From Synechococcus sp. JA-2-3B'a(2-13) (GTDB lineage: Bacteria; Cyanobacteriota; Cyanobacteriia; Thermostichales; Thermostichaceae): a stretch of DNA of 64,000 bases. Position 1 is the first letter of the stretch; every line of letters starts with the position of its first letter. The position numbers and the translations under genes are program-made. The notes beneath the pieces were generated by a model. That model did no database searches. It saw only the letters and a list, made by a program, of their open reading frames with translations, and had not been told where the DNA came from. The stretch is from positions 701,277 through 765,276 of the forward strand of contig NC_007776.1 of the NCBI RefSeq assembly GCF_000013225.1. The letters run 5' to 3'. Shown here piece after piece: positions 18,018 to 26,491 of this stretch.

Positions 18018-19625
18018 ATGGAAGGGGAAGAGGAGCTAAAAGCCTTGCGGGCGCGGGTGCGCAACCTAGAGCGATCCCTCGCCGAATCGGAAGCGCTGTC
18101 ATTGCAGCAGATTGAGTGCATCCATCGCCTGGAACATCAACTGCTGGAAGCACAGGCCCAGATTCAAGAGCGGGATCAAGCTTTGCAAGCGTGTCAAGAG
18201 GAGAAAGCACGGCTGGCCCAGCGCCCTACCCCAGAGGCTTTTCAGCTTCAGCAACAGCACATCGAAGAACTGCAGAATCTCCTGTGGGAAATGGAGCGCC
18301 GTCCAACGCTGGAGCACTACCACATTCTGCAGCAGCAGTTGCAAACCAGTCAGACGGAAATTGAAACCCTCAAGGCGGAATTGCAGCGGCGCGTCGATCC
18401 GGCCCGATTTTACCAACTGCAGCAGGAGCTCCTGGAGCTGAAACAGCAGGCCAACCAATTGGGAGAATACGCCGTCAAGTTGCCGCAGGTGCAGCTTTTG
18501 CAAGCCCAACTGCAGCTCCGTGTACAGCAGCTAGAGGAGGAAAAAGCACAATTGCAAGCGCAAATCCAAGAGTTGGCTGCTCGACCTTCTGCACAAGAAC
18601 TGGAAACCCTACGGGCGGAGCTAGAGGCTGCCCACCGCCAAGCGGAAGCCGAATGGCAGCGTTTGAAGACCCATCTGGAAACCGAAAAGGCACACATGGA
18701 AGCTGACCTGAACACCGCCCGGCAACGTATTCGCGAACTGGAAGAGCGTCCTACCCCAGAGCAATGGGCACGCTTGCAGGCGGAGCTGGATCATCTGCGC
18801 CAACAGGCCTCTTTTGCCAAGGCCGAGCGGGCCACCTTGCTGGAAGAGCTGCAGCAGAGTCAGCGGCAGCAGGCCGAGCAAGCCCAACAGATTGCCAAGC
18901 TGGAAGCGGAAGCAGCCCAGGCCGCCCACCTCAGGGAAACAGAGTCCTCACAGGCGCAGCGAATCCTTGCCCTGGAGGAGCAGGTGCAGGCTTTGACCCG
19001 CGAGCTTGGTGCTTTGCGAGCCGAGCGGGATCAGCTCATGCAAGAGTTGGCCCAGCGTCCCACCCTTGCCCAGTGGCAGGAAGTTCAGCAGCAGGTGCAG
19101 GACACCCGAGAAAGCCTGGAAGCAGCCCGGCGGGGGCGAGAACTGGCCGAGGCCCATCATCTGGTCAGCCAAAAGCAAATCGAGAAGTTGCAGCAGCAGG
19201 TGATGGCTTTGAAAACCGAGTGTGTGCAGGCCCACGCCTACGCGCAAACCCAAGAAAAGGAAGTGGCCCTGCTGCAGCAGCGCAATCAAGAACTGGAAGA
19301 GCAACTGGCCACACTGCGTCAGTCGGCCTCCGCTTCCCCTCAGCCAGCGGTTGTCGAGGCCAGGTCGAATCATCGGGCCCAGGAACGGATTCCTGCCGCG
19401 GCTGACGAGTCTGCTCCTTCCCCGGCCACCACCTGGAGAACACCCACCCCAGGGATCCCGCCGCTCACCCTGGACGAGCGGGAAGAAAGTGCCCCGCTCG
19501 GCTGGCGCCAACGGACAGAAAGGCTCCTGAAACGCTCCGCTTTGGCCGCTTCACGGGCAGGAGGGGAAACGGGCAGTCGCAACCGGATTGAGTTGCCGAC
19601 TTTTGTGCAGCGGCGGCCCTACTGA
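18018..19625 (+). CDS. Long coiled-coil protein with recurring RPT-type units
   Basis: 535 aa from ATG 18018 (an upstream frame extension exists). Almost entirely heptad-rich coiled coil (Gln, Glu, Leu, Ala). A unit of roughly 35-70 residues recurs, each starting with a basic-Pro motif and an aromatic/Leu-Gln segment: RPTPEAFQLQQQ, RPTLEHYHILQQQ, RVDPARFYQLQQE, RPSAQELETLRAE, RPTPEQWARLQAE, RPTLAQWQEVQQQ. The C-terminal 90 residues are Pro/Ser-rich and basic. No signal or membrane segment. Probably structural or scaffolding. It ends overlapping the convergent glycosyltransferase by 7 bp. Confidence 0.7.
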   Translation: MEGEEELKALRARVRNLERSLAESEALSLQQIECIHRLEHQLLEAQAQIQERDQALQACQEEKARLAQRPTPEAFQLQQQHIEELQNLLWEMERRPTLEHYHILQQQLQTSQTEIETLKAELQRRVDPARFYQLQQELLELKQQANQLGEYAVKLPQVQLLQAQLQLRVQQLEEEKAQLQAQIQELAARPSAQELETLRAELEAAHRQAEAEWQRLKTHLETEKAHMEADLNTARQRIRELEERPTPEQWARLQAELDHLRQQASFAKAERATLLEELQQSQRQQAEQAQQIAKLEAEAAQAAHLRETESSQAQRILALEEQVQALTRELGALRAERDQLMQELAQRPTLAQWQEVQQQVQDTRESLEAARRGRELAEAHHLVSQKQIEKLQQQVMALKTECVQAHAYAQTQEKEVALLQQRNQELEEQLATLRQSASASPQPAVVEARSNHRAQERIPAAADESAPSPATTWRTPTPGIPPLTLDEREESAPLGWRQRTERLLKRSALAASRAGGETGSRNRIELPTFVQRRPY

Positions 19626-20854
19626 GCGCTCCATTCTCGGGGATCCAACCGTTCTCCGGCTTGAAAACGAGGCCAAGCCCAGCGCAGCAGGGATCCCAAT
19701 TGGGCGTGAAATCGCTCCGGGGCAAATTGCAGAGCATGGGCCCGAATCCGCTGCGGATCCCATTCCTGTCGATCCGCCTGCCGCAGCCCTTCCACCAGCG
19801 CTTCCACACTGGCCTCGGGAATGAGGATGCCGGTTTGGCCGTGGATGACCGTCTCTTGGGCACCTCCCCGGTTGAGGGCAACCACGGGGCGGCCGCAGGC
19901 CTGGGCCTCCACTGCCACTAGGCCAAAATCCTCCTCCCAGGGGAACAGCAGCAGCCGGCAATTGGCTAGCAGTTCCCGGAAACGATCGGGGGGCTGATGG
20001 GGCAAAAACTCCACCTGCGGCCCCGCCAGTCGCTTGAGCCGAGCCAGCTCCGGCCCTTCGCCCACAACCAGCAGCCGACGACCCAGCCGTTCACAGGCGG
20101 CAATCGCCAGATCCACCCGTTTGTAGGGCACCAGTCGGCCTGCCACCAGGTCATAATCGGCGCTGGGATCCGCCACCGGCTCCAACCCCTGCAGCGGAAC
20201 GGGCGGATAAATGACCACAGCCTCGCGGCGATAGAGCTTGGCAATGCGGCGGCGAATGTGCTGGGAGTTGGCGATCAACAGATCTGGACGTTGAGCTGCC
20301 AGAAAATCCCATTGGCGCAAGCGGTGCAGCAGCCATTGGCCAATTGCGCCAACAGGCCCGCTTCTCCCCAGCCCTTCTCGCTGCAGATACAGCTCCCGGT
20401 TCTCCCAGAGGTAACGGGTGGGGCTGTGGATGTAGCTCAGGTGCAGGGTAGAGGCTCCCGTCAGGATCCCTTTGGCAAAGGCGTGGCTGCTGGAGATCAC
20501 ACAGTCATAGCCGGAGAGGTCGAAGCTCTCATAGGCCAACGGCATCCAGGGCAGCAGATACTTGAGGCGGGCATGGTAGTCAGGGCGCAGCACCCCCAGC
20601 CACTTGGCCCAGCCTTGCAAAAAGGAGGTGTGAATTGTCAGCTCCTGCCAGCTCGGCGGCAGGGTGTGAGCGGAGAAGAGACTGACGTAAAGGGGGGCCT
20701 GTGGGGCAAAAGCCACCAGCTCCTGCAAAACCTTTTCCGATCCCCCCGGCCAGATCAGGTACTCGTGCACCAGGGCCAGGCGCTCAGGCCAAGCGGGATC
20801 CCGGCTGGGAAGAGTGGGGACAGCCACAGGAAGGGATCCCCAAGGCTCAGGCAC
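19619..20854 (-). CDS. Glycosyltransferase family 4
   Basis: Retaining GT-B sugar transferase of 411 aa. The N-terminal acceptor domain starts LALVHEYLIWPGGSEKVLQE. A linker includes IHSPTRYLWENRELY. The donor-binding domain has VAGRLVPYKRVDLAIAACER, LLVVGEGPELARLKRLAG and the E-x7-E signature in EEDFGLVAVEAQACGRPVV. These are typical of lipopolysaccharide or exopolysaccharide transferases acting on nucleotide sugars at the inner face of the membrane. The start is GTG, 2 bp after the stop of the PH-domain gene, indicating coupling. Sugar and acceptor are unknown. Confidence 0.9.
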   Translation of the reverse strand: MPEPWGSLPVAVPTLPSRDPAWPERLALVHEYLIWPGGSEKVLQELVAFAPQAPLYVSLFSAHTLPPSWQELTIHTSFLQGWAKWLGVLRPDYHARLKYLLPWMPLAYESFDLSGYDCVISSSHAFAKGILTGASTLHLSYIHSPTRYLWENRELYLQREGLGRSGPVGAIGQWLLHRLRQWDFLAAQRPDLLIANSQHIRRRIAKLYRREAVVIYPPVPLQGLEPVADPSADYDLVAGRLVPYKRVDLAIAACERLGRRLLVVGEGPELARLKRLAGPQVEFLPHQPPDRFRELLANCRLLLFPWEEDFGLVAVEAQACGRPVVALNRGGAQETVIHGQTGILIPEASVEALVEGLRQADRQEWDPQRIRAHALQFAPERFHAQLGSLLRWAWPRFQAGERLDPREWSAQ

Positions 20855-20856
20855 GG

Positions 20857-21270
20857 TCAGGACTTGGCAGAGCGGCGCTTTTTGCCAATTGGGCCGCTCA
20901 CCTGCTTGGCTTTCTCGTCGATCCGCTCATTGATGTAGTTGTAGATCTCGCGGAAGCGAGGCAAGGCCCGCATCTCCAGGCGACTGCCGTCCTTGAGGGT
21001 GAGCACCATATCTCCCCACACGCCCAAGCCCCGTGGCACCATGACCACCTTGGCGATCTCGCCGTAGATTACATCTGAGCGCTCCTTGCCGCCCCATCCC
21101 CCAATCACGGTGATGCGACGATTGGTAATCCGATAGTGTACCCACAGCTTACGCACCAGTGCCCCCACAAACAGAGGCAAGCCGACAAGTGTAGCCCCAA
21201 TGAAGGAGTTCAACACCAAATCGCCACTGTGGGGGCCGCCCTCAAAAAAAACCTCCTCTTGCACCGCCAT
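20857..21270 (-). CDS. Bacterial PH-domain membrane protein
   Basis: 137 aa. The ATG at 21270 is chosen because the following QEEVFFEGGPHSGDLVLN matches cyanobacterial homologues; a TTG at 21339 would only add an unrelated leader. One hydrophobic segment (FIGATLVGLPLFVGALV) precedes a PH-like domain: VHYRITNRRITVIGGWGGKE, VIYGEIAKVVMVP and MVLTLKDGSRLEMRAL. The C-terminal tail is basic (KKRRSAKS). In many cyanobacteria this family sits near yidC, but not here. Role unknown, possibly membrane-protein biogenesis. Confidence 0.75.
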   Translation of the reverse strand: MAVQEEVFFEGGPHSGDLVLNSFIGATLVGLPLFVGALVRKLWVHYRITNRRITVIGGWGGKERSDVIYGEIAKVVMVPRGLGVWGDMVLTLKDGSRLEMRALPRFREIYNYINERIDEKAKQVSGPIGKKRRSAKS

Positions 21271-21345
21271 GCAGAGCACCGTCCGGTTGTTTAGAGTGTT
21301 GCCGTTAACGATCTTAAACGATTTCTCAGCTTTCCCCAACTGGGG

Positions 21346-21852
21346 CTAACGGCAGGTTCGGGATTGGGTCAGCCTTCGGACGGCTTGTAGGGAACGGCAG
21401 GTGGCCAAGACCAGGTAAACAAACAACACCATCACCACCACCGCCACCGCTGCGGCTCCGGCATTACCCAGCCAGCCCCACCCTTCCAGCCCCGTCAGGG
21501 CCACCAAAGCCCAAGAAGCCGGGTGCAGCATTCCCCCCAACAGGAGAATTTGCGAGAGCATTTGCCCAGCCGTAAAGCGGGATCCCAGCACCACCAGGGC
21601 CAGTCCGCCGCCGATGTTGATCAACCCCATGTTGCCCAAAAAGGCGTAGCAAATGTGCCAGGCGTACTTTTGTTTGGGCACCTCCTGCCAGAGGAGGGGC
21701 TCGGCAGGGATCCCCGAAGCCTCCTGGGGGGCGAGCGGCAACGGCTGAACTTGGCTGAGGATCCAGCCGAGGACAATGGCGGCAACCAGCATCGCCACGC
21801 CCGCCTTCACGTTCAGCTTGCCGGGGATGGTTAGCTCGGGGTGGGCCAACAT
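21346..21852 (-). CDS. Integral membrane protein, function unknown
   Basis: 168 aa from ATG 21852. The start is decided by a perfect AGGAGG (21860-21865) seven bases upstream; the longer open frame lacks this and overlaps the channel gene. Four hydrophobic segments are visible: AGVAMLVAAIVLGWIL, NMGLINIGGGLALVVLG, ILLLGGMLHPASWALVAL and AAAVAVVVMVLFVYLVL. A conserved-looking KYAWHICYAFLGN precedes the second. No family recognised. It lies between the PH-domain and channel genes on the same strand, 62 bp after the channel. Confidence 0.65.
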   Translation of the reverse strand: MLAHPELTIPGKLNVKAGVAMLVAAIVLGWILSQVQPLPLAPQEASGIPAEPLLWQEVPKQKYAWHICYAFLGNMGLINIGGGLALVVLGSRFTAGQMLSQILLLGGMLHPASWALVALTGLEGWGWLGNAGAAAVAVVVMVLFVYLVLATCRSLQAVRRLTQSRTCR

Positions 21853-21859
21853 CGCAGAT

Positions 21860-21865
21860 CCTCCT
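21860..21865 (-). promoter_or_regulatory. Shine-Dalgarno AGGAGG deciding the start at 21852
   Basis: Perfect AGGAGG on the minus strand with 7-nt spacing to the ATG, stronger than at most neighbouring genes. Confidence 0.8.
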
Positions 21866-21914
21866 GCAACCCGTCCTAGCCTATCCTGTCTTTGCCCCAA
21901 ATTGGCCAACAGCC

Positions 21915-22790
21915 TCAATCCCTTGGATAGAGCAGTGTGCCACAGCGTTTGCAGAATTGGGCATCCCCATCGTGTTGGGACAAACCGCACCCTGGGCAGG
22001 CCCATTGCACCGAGTTGCCGCTTTTCACCAATTGTTTGATCAGCTCCCCCACTTGCCAGGGAATTAGAGCGATCCCCGTCAGGATCATCAGCACCGTCAG
22101 CAACCGACCCAGCTCAGAACTGGGGGTGAGATCCCCAAACCCCACCGTGGTCATGGTAACGACGGAAAAGTAGAAAGCATCCAAAAAGGTGGCAAAAGCG
22201 CCAGGATTCACTGGATGTTCTACCTGGTAGATCAGCCCAGAGTAGACGAAAACAATGGCAAAGAGGGTGAAGAAAATGCGCAGCAAAATGCGGCTATCGG
22301 CGGAGATCACTTGCCCAAACAGGGTTTTGCCCTCTACCAGGCGCAGCAGCCGCAAAATGCGAAACCAACGGAAGATGCGAATGAAGCGAATATCGGTTAG
22401 CCCGGCAAAAAAAGGCAAAATGGCGAGCAAATCGATGAGCGAATACAAGCTCACGACATAGCGCAACTTCTGCGGGGCCGCTGCCAGTCGGAGCAGATAT
22501 TCCACCACAAACAAGCCGAGAATGAGGCGATCCACCCGCTCCAGCCCAAGACGTACCTCAGGGGGAATGGGATAGGTTTCCACCACAAAGAAGGTGGATG
22601 AACAGAAAACCAACACCGCCACCAGCAAGTTCACCCAGCGGCTTTCCGGAGTGTCTTGATCCCCCCAATAGCGCTGGAGGATCCCAGAATGGGCAAGATC
22701 GAGATCAGCTTGGGTGGGGAGAGTGGTCACAAACGGGATCCAGCTGGGAAGATATCGAGAGAGTTTCCTTTCAACGCCCATCAGGCGCAT
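21915..22790 (-). CDS. Voltage-gated-type potassium channel with C-terminal zinc ribbon
   Basis: 291 aa from ATG 22790 (ATG 22781 also possible). Six transmembrane segments: S1 LLVAVLVFCSSTFFVVE, S2 LILGLFVVEYLLRLAA, S3 LIDLLAILPFFAGL, an arginine-bearing S4-like helix FIRIFRWFRILRLLRLVEG, S5 and S6. The pore has TMTTVGFGDLTP, the canonical potassium selectivity filter. After S6 (LLTVLMILTGIALIPWQVGE) comes an unusual tail with paired C-x2-C motifs (CPGCG and CKRCG), a zinc-ribbon pattern. Function: inner-membrane potassium conductance; the ribbon may sense metal or redox state. Confidence 0.9.
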   Translation of the reverse strand: MRLMGVERKLSRYLPSWIPFVTTLPTQADLDLAHSGILQRYWGDQDTPESRWVNLLVAVLVFCSSTFFVVETYPIPPEVRLGLERVDRLILGLFVVEYLLRLAAAPQKLRYVVSLYSLIDLLAILPFFAGLTDIRFIRIFRWFRILRLLRLVEGKTLFGQVISADSRILLRIFFTLFAIVFVYSGLIYQVEHPVNPGAFATFLDAFYFSVVTMTTVGFGDLTPSSELGRLLTVLMILTGIALIPWQVGELIKQLVKSGNSVQWACPGCGLSQHDGDAQFCKRCGTLLYPRD

Positions 22791-22878
22791 ACTAACTAAG
22801 CTAATGGAAACTAGCTCACAGAGCGAACTTCCCCTAAGCAAACGTCCAGGCTTTGGGTGTTAATTAGGTGTTGAGTCG

Positions 22879-23472
22879 ATGTTGCCTCCTATCGTACTGG
22901 CCTCGCAATCCCCTGCCCGCCGCCAATTGTTAAAGGCTGCCGGGATCCCTTTTCGCGTTCAGCCCAGCTATTTTGACGAAAGCCAAATCAAAAGCTCAGA
23001 TCCCGTGGAGCTGGTGCAGAAGCTGGCCTCGGCGAAAGCCGAAGTGGTGGCGGCCCAGCAACGGGAGCCCGTCTTGGTCGTGGGGGCCGACTCCGTGCTC
23101 TACCTAGATGGCGAGATCCTGGGCAAGCCGCCCAATGCCCTAGAGGCGGAACGGCGCCTGCGGCAAATGCGGGGCGAAGTGGGAGAGCTCTACACAGGCC
23201 ATGCCTTGATTGACACGAAGCAGAACCGCCGCCTCACCCACTATGCGGTGACGCGGGTGTTTTTTGCCAAGCCCAGCGACGAGGAAATCCGCGCCTACGT
23301 GGCCACCGGTGAGCCGCTCAATTGTGCTGGCTGTTTTGCCATCGATGGTCGTGGCAGCCTGTTTGTGGAGCGGATCGAGGGGTGCCCCGGCAATGTTATC
23401 GGGCTGAGCTTGCCCCTGCTGCGGCGCATGATGCAGGAGTTGGGCTATTCCCTCACCGATGCTTGGAGCTAG
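22879..23472 (+). CDS. maf: Maf-family nucleoside triphosphate pyrophosphatase
   Basis: 197 aa house-cleaning enzyme hydrolysing dTTP/UTP or modified NTPs to monophosphates. The signature [19 protein letters not shown] opens the protein; then [39 protein letters not shown], and the C-terminal [20 protein letters not shown] with [10 protein letters not shown]. Length is normal. The stop shares CTAG with the convergent gatB stop. Confidence 0.93.
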   Translation: MLPPIVLASQSPARRQLLKAAGIPFRVQPSYFDESQIKSSDPVELVQKLASAKAEVVAAQQREPVLVVGADSVLYLDGEILGKPPNALEAERRLRQMRGEVGELYTGHALIDTKQNRRLTHYAVTRVFFAKPSDEEIRAYVATGEPLNCAGCFAIDGRGSLFVERIEGCPGNVIGLSLPLLRRMMQELGYSLTDAWS

Positions 23473-24941
23473 CCGTCGAGGTGTTGCTTGAGCAGGTCGT
23501 TGGCCAGCTTTGGATCTGCCCGTCCCTGAGTTTTTTTCATCAATTGCCCGACAAAGTAGCCGAAGAGCTTGGTTTTGCCCCCCCGATACTGCTGCAGTTG
23601 CTCGGGGTTTTCTGCCAGCACCTCGGCGATCATCTGCCCCAGCAGAGCGCTATCCGAGATTTGGGTCATGCCCTTAGCTTCCACCAGGGCGCGGGCCGAT
23701 CCCCCTTTTTCCAGCAGTTCCGGCAGGATCTCCTTGGCGATTTTGCTGGAGATGGTGCCCTGCTCGATGAGGCCAATCAGCTCGGCCAGGGTTTCCGGCT
23801 TCAGGGCAATGTCGGGATAGTCCAGCTTGTGGGTGTTGAGGTAGCTGGCGATGTCGCTCATCATCCAGTTGGCGGCTGCCTTCGGATCGGCCCCGGCGGC
23901 GATCACGGCTTCAAAGTATTCGGCGGTGTTGCGTTCATCGCTGAGGTAGCGGGCATCGTACACCGAGAGACCGTACACCTCCTGGTAACGTCGCCGCTTC
24001 ACACCGGGCAATTCCGGCAGCTCTGCCTGCCAGCGGGTTTTCTGCGCTTCGGTAACGCGAATGGGCGGCAGATCGGGCTCGGGGAAATAGCGATAGTCGC
24101 TGGATCCCTCTTTCTTGCGCATGCTGATGGTGCGCTGGCTGTTTTCTTCCCAAAGGCGGGTCTCTTGCACGATCCGCTCGCCTGCCTCCACAGCCTTGAC
24201 TTGGCGGTTGAACTCGTACTCGATGGCCCGTTGGATGGCGTTGAAGGAGTTCATGTTTTTAATTTCCACCTTCGTGCCAAAGGTCTGGGATCCCAGCGGA
24301 CGCACCGAGATGTTCACATCACAGCGCAGGGATCCCTCCTGCAGGTTGCCATCGCACAGCCCGGCATAGCGCAGGATGCGGCGCAGCTCTTGCACGTACT
24401 CTGCCGCTTCTTCCCCGCTGCGGATGTCCGGCTCGCTGACGATCTCGATGAGGGGAACCCCCGCCCGGTTGAAATCCACCAAAGAGTAGCTGGATCCCGA
24501 TAGGCGGTCGCTGCCAGCGTGGACCAGCTTGCCCGCATCTTCTTCCATGTGCAGACGGGTGATGCCGATGCGCTTGGTACGACCGTCGCTGAGCTGGATC
24601 TCAATCCAGCCGTGGGTAGCAATCGGCAGGTCGTATTGGGAGATTTGGTAGTTTTTGGGCAAGTCGGGGTAAAAGTACTGCTTGCGGTCGAACTTGCTGT
24701 AGGGGGCAATGGTGCAATTCAAGGCCAAACCCGCTTTGACCGCGTACTCCAGCACCTTTTCGTTGAGCACCGGCAGGGTGCCGGGCAGGCCCATGCAGAT
24801 GGGGTCAATCTGGGTGTTGGGGGGAGCGCCAAAGGCTGTCGCGCTGCTGGAGAAGATCTTGGAGCGGGTGCTGAGCTGGCAGTGAACTTCCAACCCGATC
24901 ACAGCTTCATATTGCACTTTGGCAGGGGCAGCAACAGTCAT
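23469..24941 (-). CDS. gatB: Aspartyl/glutamyl-tRNA amidotransferase subunit B
   Basis: Subunit B of GatCAB, which amidates misacylated Glu-tRNA(Gln), essential because cyanobacteria lack GlnRS. 490 aa. Signature segments are [39 protein letters not shown], the LARS-type core [38 protein letters not shown] and [12 protein letters not shown]. The C-terminal YqeY-like tail runs to LLKQHLDG. gatA and gatC are not adjacent. Start ATG at 24939-24941. Confidence 0.97.
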   Translation of the reverse strand: MTVAAPAKVQYEAVIGLEVHCQLSTRSKIFSSSATAFGAPPNTQIDPICMGLPGTLPVLNEKVLEYAVKAGLALNCTIAPYSKFDRKQYFYPDLPKNYQISQYDLPIATHGWIEIQLSDGRTKRIGITRLHMEEDAGKLVHAGSDRLSGSSYSLVDFNRAGVPLIEIVSEPDIRSGEEAAEYVQELRRILRYAGLCDGNLQEGSLRCDVNISVRPLGSQTFGTKVEIKNMNSFNAIQRAIEYEFNRQVKAVEAGERIVQETRLWEENSQRTISMRKKEGSSDYRYFPEPDLPPIRVTEAQKTRWQAELPELPGVKRRRYQEVYGLSVYDARYLSDERNTAEYFEAVIAAGADPKAAANWMMSDIASYLNTHKLDYPDIALKPETLAELIGLIEQGTISSKIAKEILPELLEKGGSARALVEAKGMTQISDSALLGQMIAEVLAENPEQLQQYRGGKTKLFGYFVGQLMKKTQGRADPKLANDLLKQHLDG

Positions 24942-25088
24942 GGGATGGGAAAAACTGGCGGTGTAACCATTCTAGTGCGACCTTGGGGATCCCAGCTCAC
25001 AGACAGTTTCTGGGGACGGCAGCCCAGAACCCAGGACGAGGCCGGAGCAGCCCAGCTTGAAGCAGATCCTCAGAACAGCGAAACTTCC

Positions 25089-25373
25089 TCAAACGGTAGG
25101 GCGAATCTCAAAAGTGGGTAGACCTTCCGGCGGCTCGGAACGTTGCTCAATGGCCTCCACAACCGAACCGGGGCTGCCCTGTTGGCACCAGCGCAGCATC
25201 GCCTCCACTGCGGCAGGGGATCCTTCAAAAACAGCCTCTACACGACCATCCCGCAAATTGCGCACCCACCCTTGAACACCCGCATGGAGAGCCATCGCTT
25301 CGGTGTGGGCGCGAAACCCCACGCCCTGAACCCGCCCCCGTATCCAGACGTGAACGCGAACCCTGTCACTCAT
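25089..25373 (-). CDS. acyP: Acylphosphatase
   Basis: 94 aa enzyme hydrolysing carboxyl-phosphate bonds. The ATG at 25373 overlaps the previous stop (ATGA); a longer open frame upstream lacks similarity. Catalytic signature: RVHVWIRGRVQGVGFRAHTE with the active Arg, then GVQGWVRNLRDGRVEAVFEG with the active Asn, and AVEAMLRWCQQGSP. All expected residues are present. Confidence 0.95.
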   Translation of the reverse strand: MSDRVRVHVWIRGRVQGVGFRAHTEAMALHAGVQGWVRNLRDGRVEAVFEGSPAAVEAMLRWCQQGSPGSVVEAIEQRSEPPEGLPTFEIRPTV

Positions 25374-25552
25374 GCCGACGGGGATCCCTCCGTTGTGCTG
25401 CAGGGTTCTGGCGACTCGGTCGGCTCCTCCGGAGTCTCTGAGGTCTGCCGATCCAGCCACCCCACAAGAACGTTGACCAGGGCAACCAAGCCTAGGAGCC
25501 CCAGCGAGATCCCACAGGCATACCCAATCGCTTGCCACAGCACGGAAGACAT
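25370..25552 (-). CDS. Small single-span membrane protein
   Basis: 60 aa from ATG 25552. A single hydrophobic helix (AIGYACGISLGLLGLVALVNVLVGWL, residues 7-32; read as two overlapping stretches) is followed by an acidic Pro/Thr/Ser tail (ETPEEPTESPEP). The stop overlaps the acylphosphatase start by ATGA, so the two are translationally coupled. Function unknown; the tight coupling supports that it is a real gene. Confidence 0.6.
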   Translation of the reverse strand: MSSVLWQAIGYACGISLGLLGLVALVNVLVGWLDRQTSETPEEPTESPEPCSTTEGSPSA

Positions 25553-25650
25553 GAACCCAACCTCACGAACGCTTGTGCAGAGGATCCCACCCTTCATGCA
25601 CCGTGACATCCTCCCGGCGCTCGTCCTACGGACAGAGCGCGGGCCACCCT

Positions 25651-25675
25651 TCCCGTCAGCAGGACGGAGTCCTTA
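25651..25675 (-). repeat. Dispersed type A repeat inside element copy 1
   Basis: CCCGTCAGCAGGACGGAGTC continuing CTTA on the plus strand. The equivalent site in copy 2 (33384-33410) also carries it, so it was in the element before the copies separated. Confidence 0.7.
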
Positions 25676-25797
25676 CCTCGCGGCTGGGCATTCCTGCCCC
25701 ACGCCACTTGTCTGGGTCTACAACCCCCGACAAAACGACTGGACAGGTGGTTCCCCTTCCCCAGCCTCCCTGGCTACTGCCAGCTTGCAAAACAAGT

Positions 25798-25920
25798 CTA
25801 ATCCACAGGGAACGGTGCATCGGCAGGCAGGATGGACTCCTGCACCCAGGAACCCCTGTCCACCGGACAAGAGCAAGAGGCATCTGGATCAATCCGGTAC
25901 TTGTAGGTTACCGCCAGCAT
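25798..25920 (-). pseudogene. tnpB: TnpB N-terminal relic (40 codons)
   Basis: ATG at 25918-25920 opens MLAVTYKYRIDPDASCSCPV, the usual TnpB beginning, then runs to ESILPADAPFPVD and a stop. Typical TnpB has about 400 residues; the region between DPDA and the following Ser is deleted relative to copy 2, and everything after PFPVD is gone in both. The RNA-guided nuclease core is therefore absent. Confidence 0.75.
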
Positions 25921-26085
25921 AAGTAGGTTTTACTACAGATTTCGCTCAACAGATTTCGCTCAGAGGTATGGCGGGGATCCCTGTATCCCGGTGCTTACCC
26001 TGCGGGTAGAGTGCAGGACTGATTGCCCCTGCACCCCCGTTAGTTACCGCTAGCTACACCGCCGGGAAGCCCCGCCCTCTATTAG

Positions 26086-26152
26086 TTAGTGGCTAGTGAA
26101 TAGTGAATAGTCACTATCCACTAACCACTATCCACTATTCACTATCCAGGGT
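26086..26152. repeat. Short inverted and tandem repeats (TAGTGAATAGT / ACTATCCACTA)
   Basis: Clustered words: TAGTGAATAGTGAATAGT on one side and ACTATCCACTAACCACTATC, ACTATTCACTATCC on the other. These partly complement each other, so the DNA can fold. It lies just outside element copy 1 and is not a CRISPR array, as units are about 8-12 bp with no unique spacers. Confidence 0.6.
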
Positions 26153-26267
26153 GAGGGTCGGGATGAAAGGCGGGGACATGATGTTTTGTCCTTACTGGTG
26201 CCATAAAAAGTAGCGGGGTTTTATACACTGCCGCTATAGACATCAAGTACAGGGGCGGGGCATCCCG

Positions 26268-26422
26268 TCCTTTTCGCGTTAGCGGGACGTAGTCCTTAAG
26301 CCCAGGAAATGTCCTTTTCGCGCTAGCGGCGCGGAGCGCTAACCGGAGTCACTGTTCGCGTCAGCGGGACGGAGTCCTTGAAGCCCGCACTCTCTCGCTT
26401 TAGCGGCGCGGAGCGCTTTGCA
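26268..26422 (-). repeat. Cluster of four dispersed repeats, alternating types A and B
   Basis: On the plus strand, four units in the same orientation: TTCGCGTTAGCGGGACGTAG (A), TTCGCGCTAGCGGCGCGGAG (B), TTCGCGTCAGCGGGACGGAG (A) and CTCGCTTTAGCGGCGCGGAG (B). They are spaced about 30-45 bp apart and lie just downstream of the histidine kinase stop. This is the densest group in the window. Confidence 0.8.
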
Positions 26423-26491
26423 TCAACATGAGTGCGGGAGTATGTCACTTAAAATGACTACACCAGTCTTGTTCAGCACCAATCTATTGGG

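Larger units (their letters stand above)
25602..26046 (-). mobile_element. Miniature IS200/IS605-type element, copy 1
   Basis: About 445 bp that matches the segment 32921-33461 in inverse orientation. Read on the minus strand, the left end holds subterminal hairpins (GTGCAGG/CCTGCAC at 26011-26034 and TACCCGCAGGGTA nearby). A 40-codon start of tnpB comes next, then a non-coding right end finishing at GAGGATGTCACG. The tnpB body is missing and no tnpA is present, so it can only move in trans. Compared with copy 2 it has an extra deletion of about 110 bp inside the coding relic. Ends are set by where the two copies stop matching. Confidence 0.75.

Noticed and set aside
23322-24503. 393-codon plus-strand frame
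   Set aside because: Antisense to gatB; composition typical of a shadow, with many Gly/His/Gln runs.
25798-25920. Functional TnpB nuclease
   Set aside because: Only 40 codons remain; all catalytic residues and the zinc ribbon are missing.
26086-26422. Possible CRISPR array
   Set aside because: Units are short or alternate between two types, without uniform repeats of 25-37 bp and unique spacers; no cas gene nearby.
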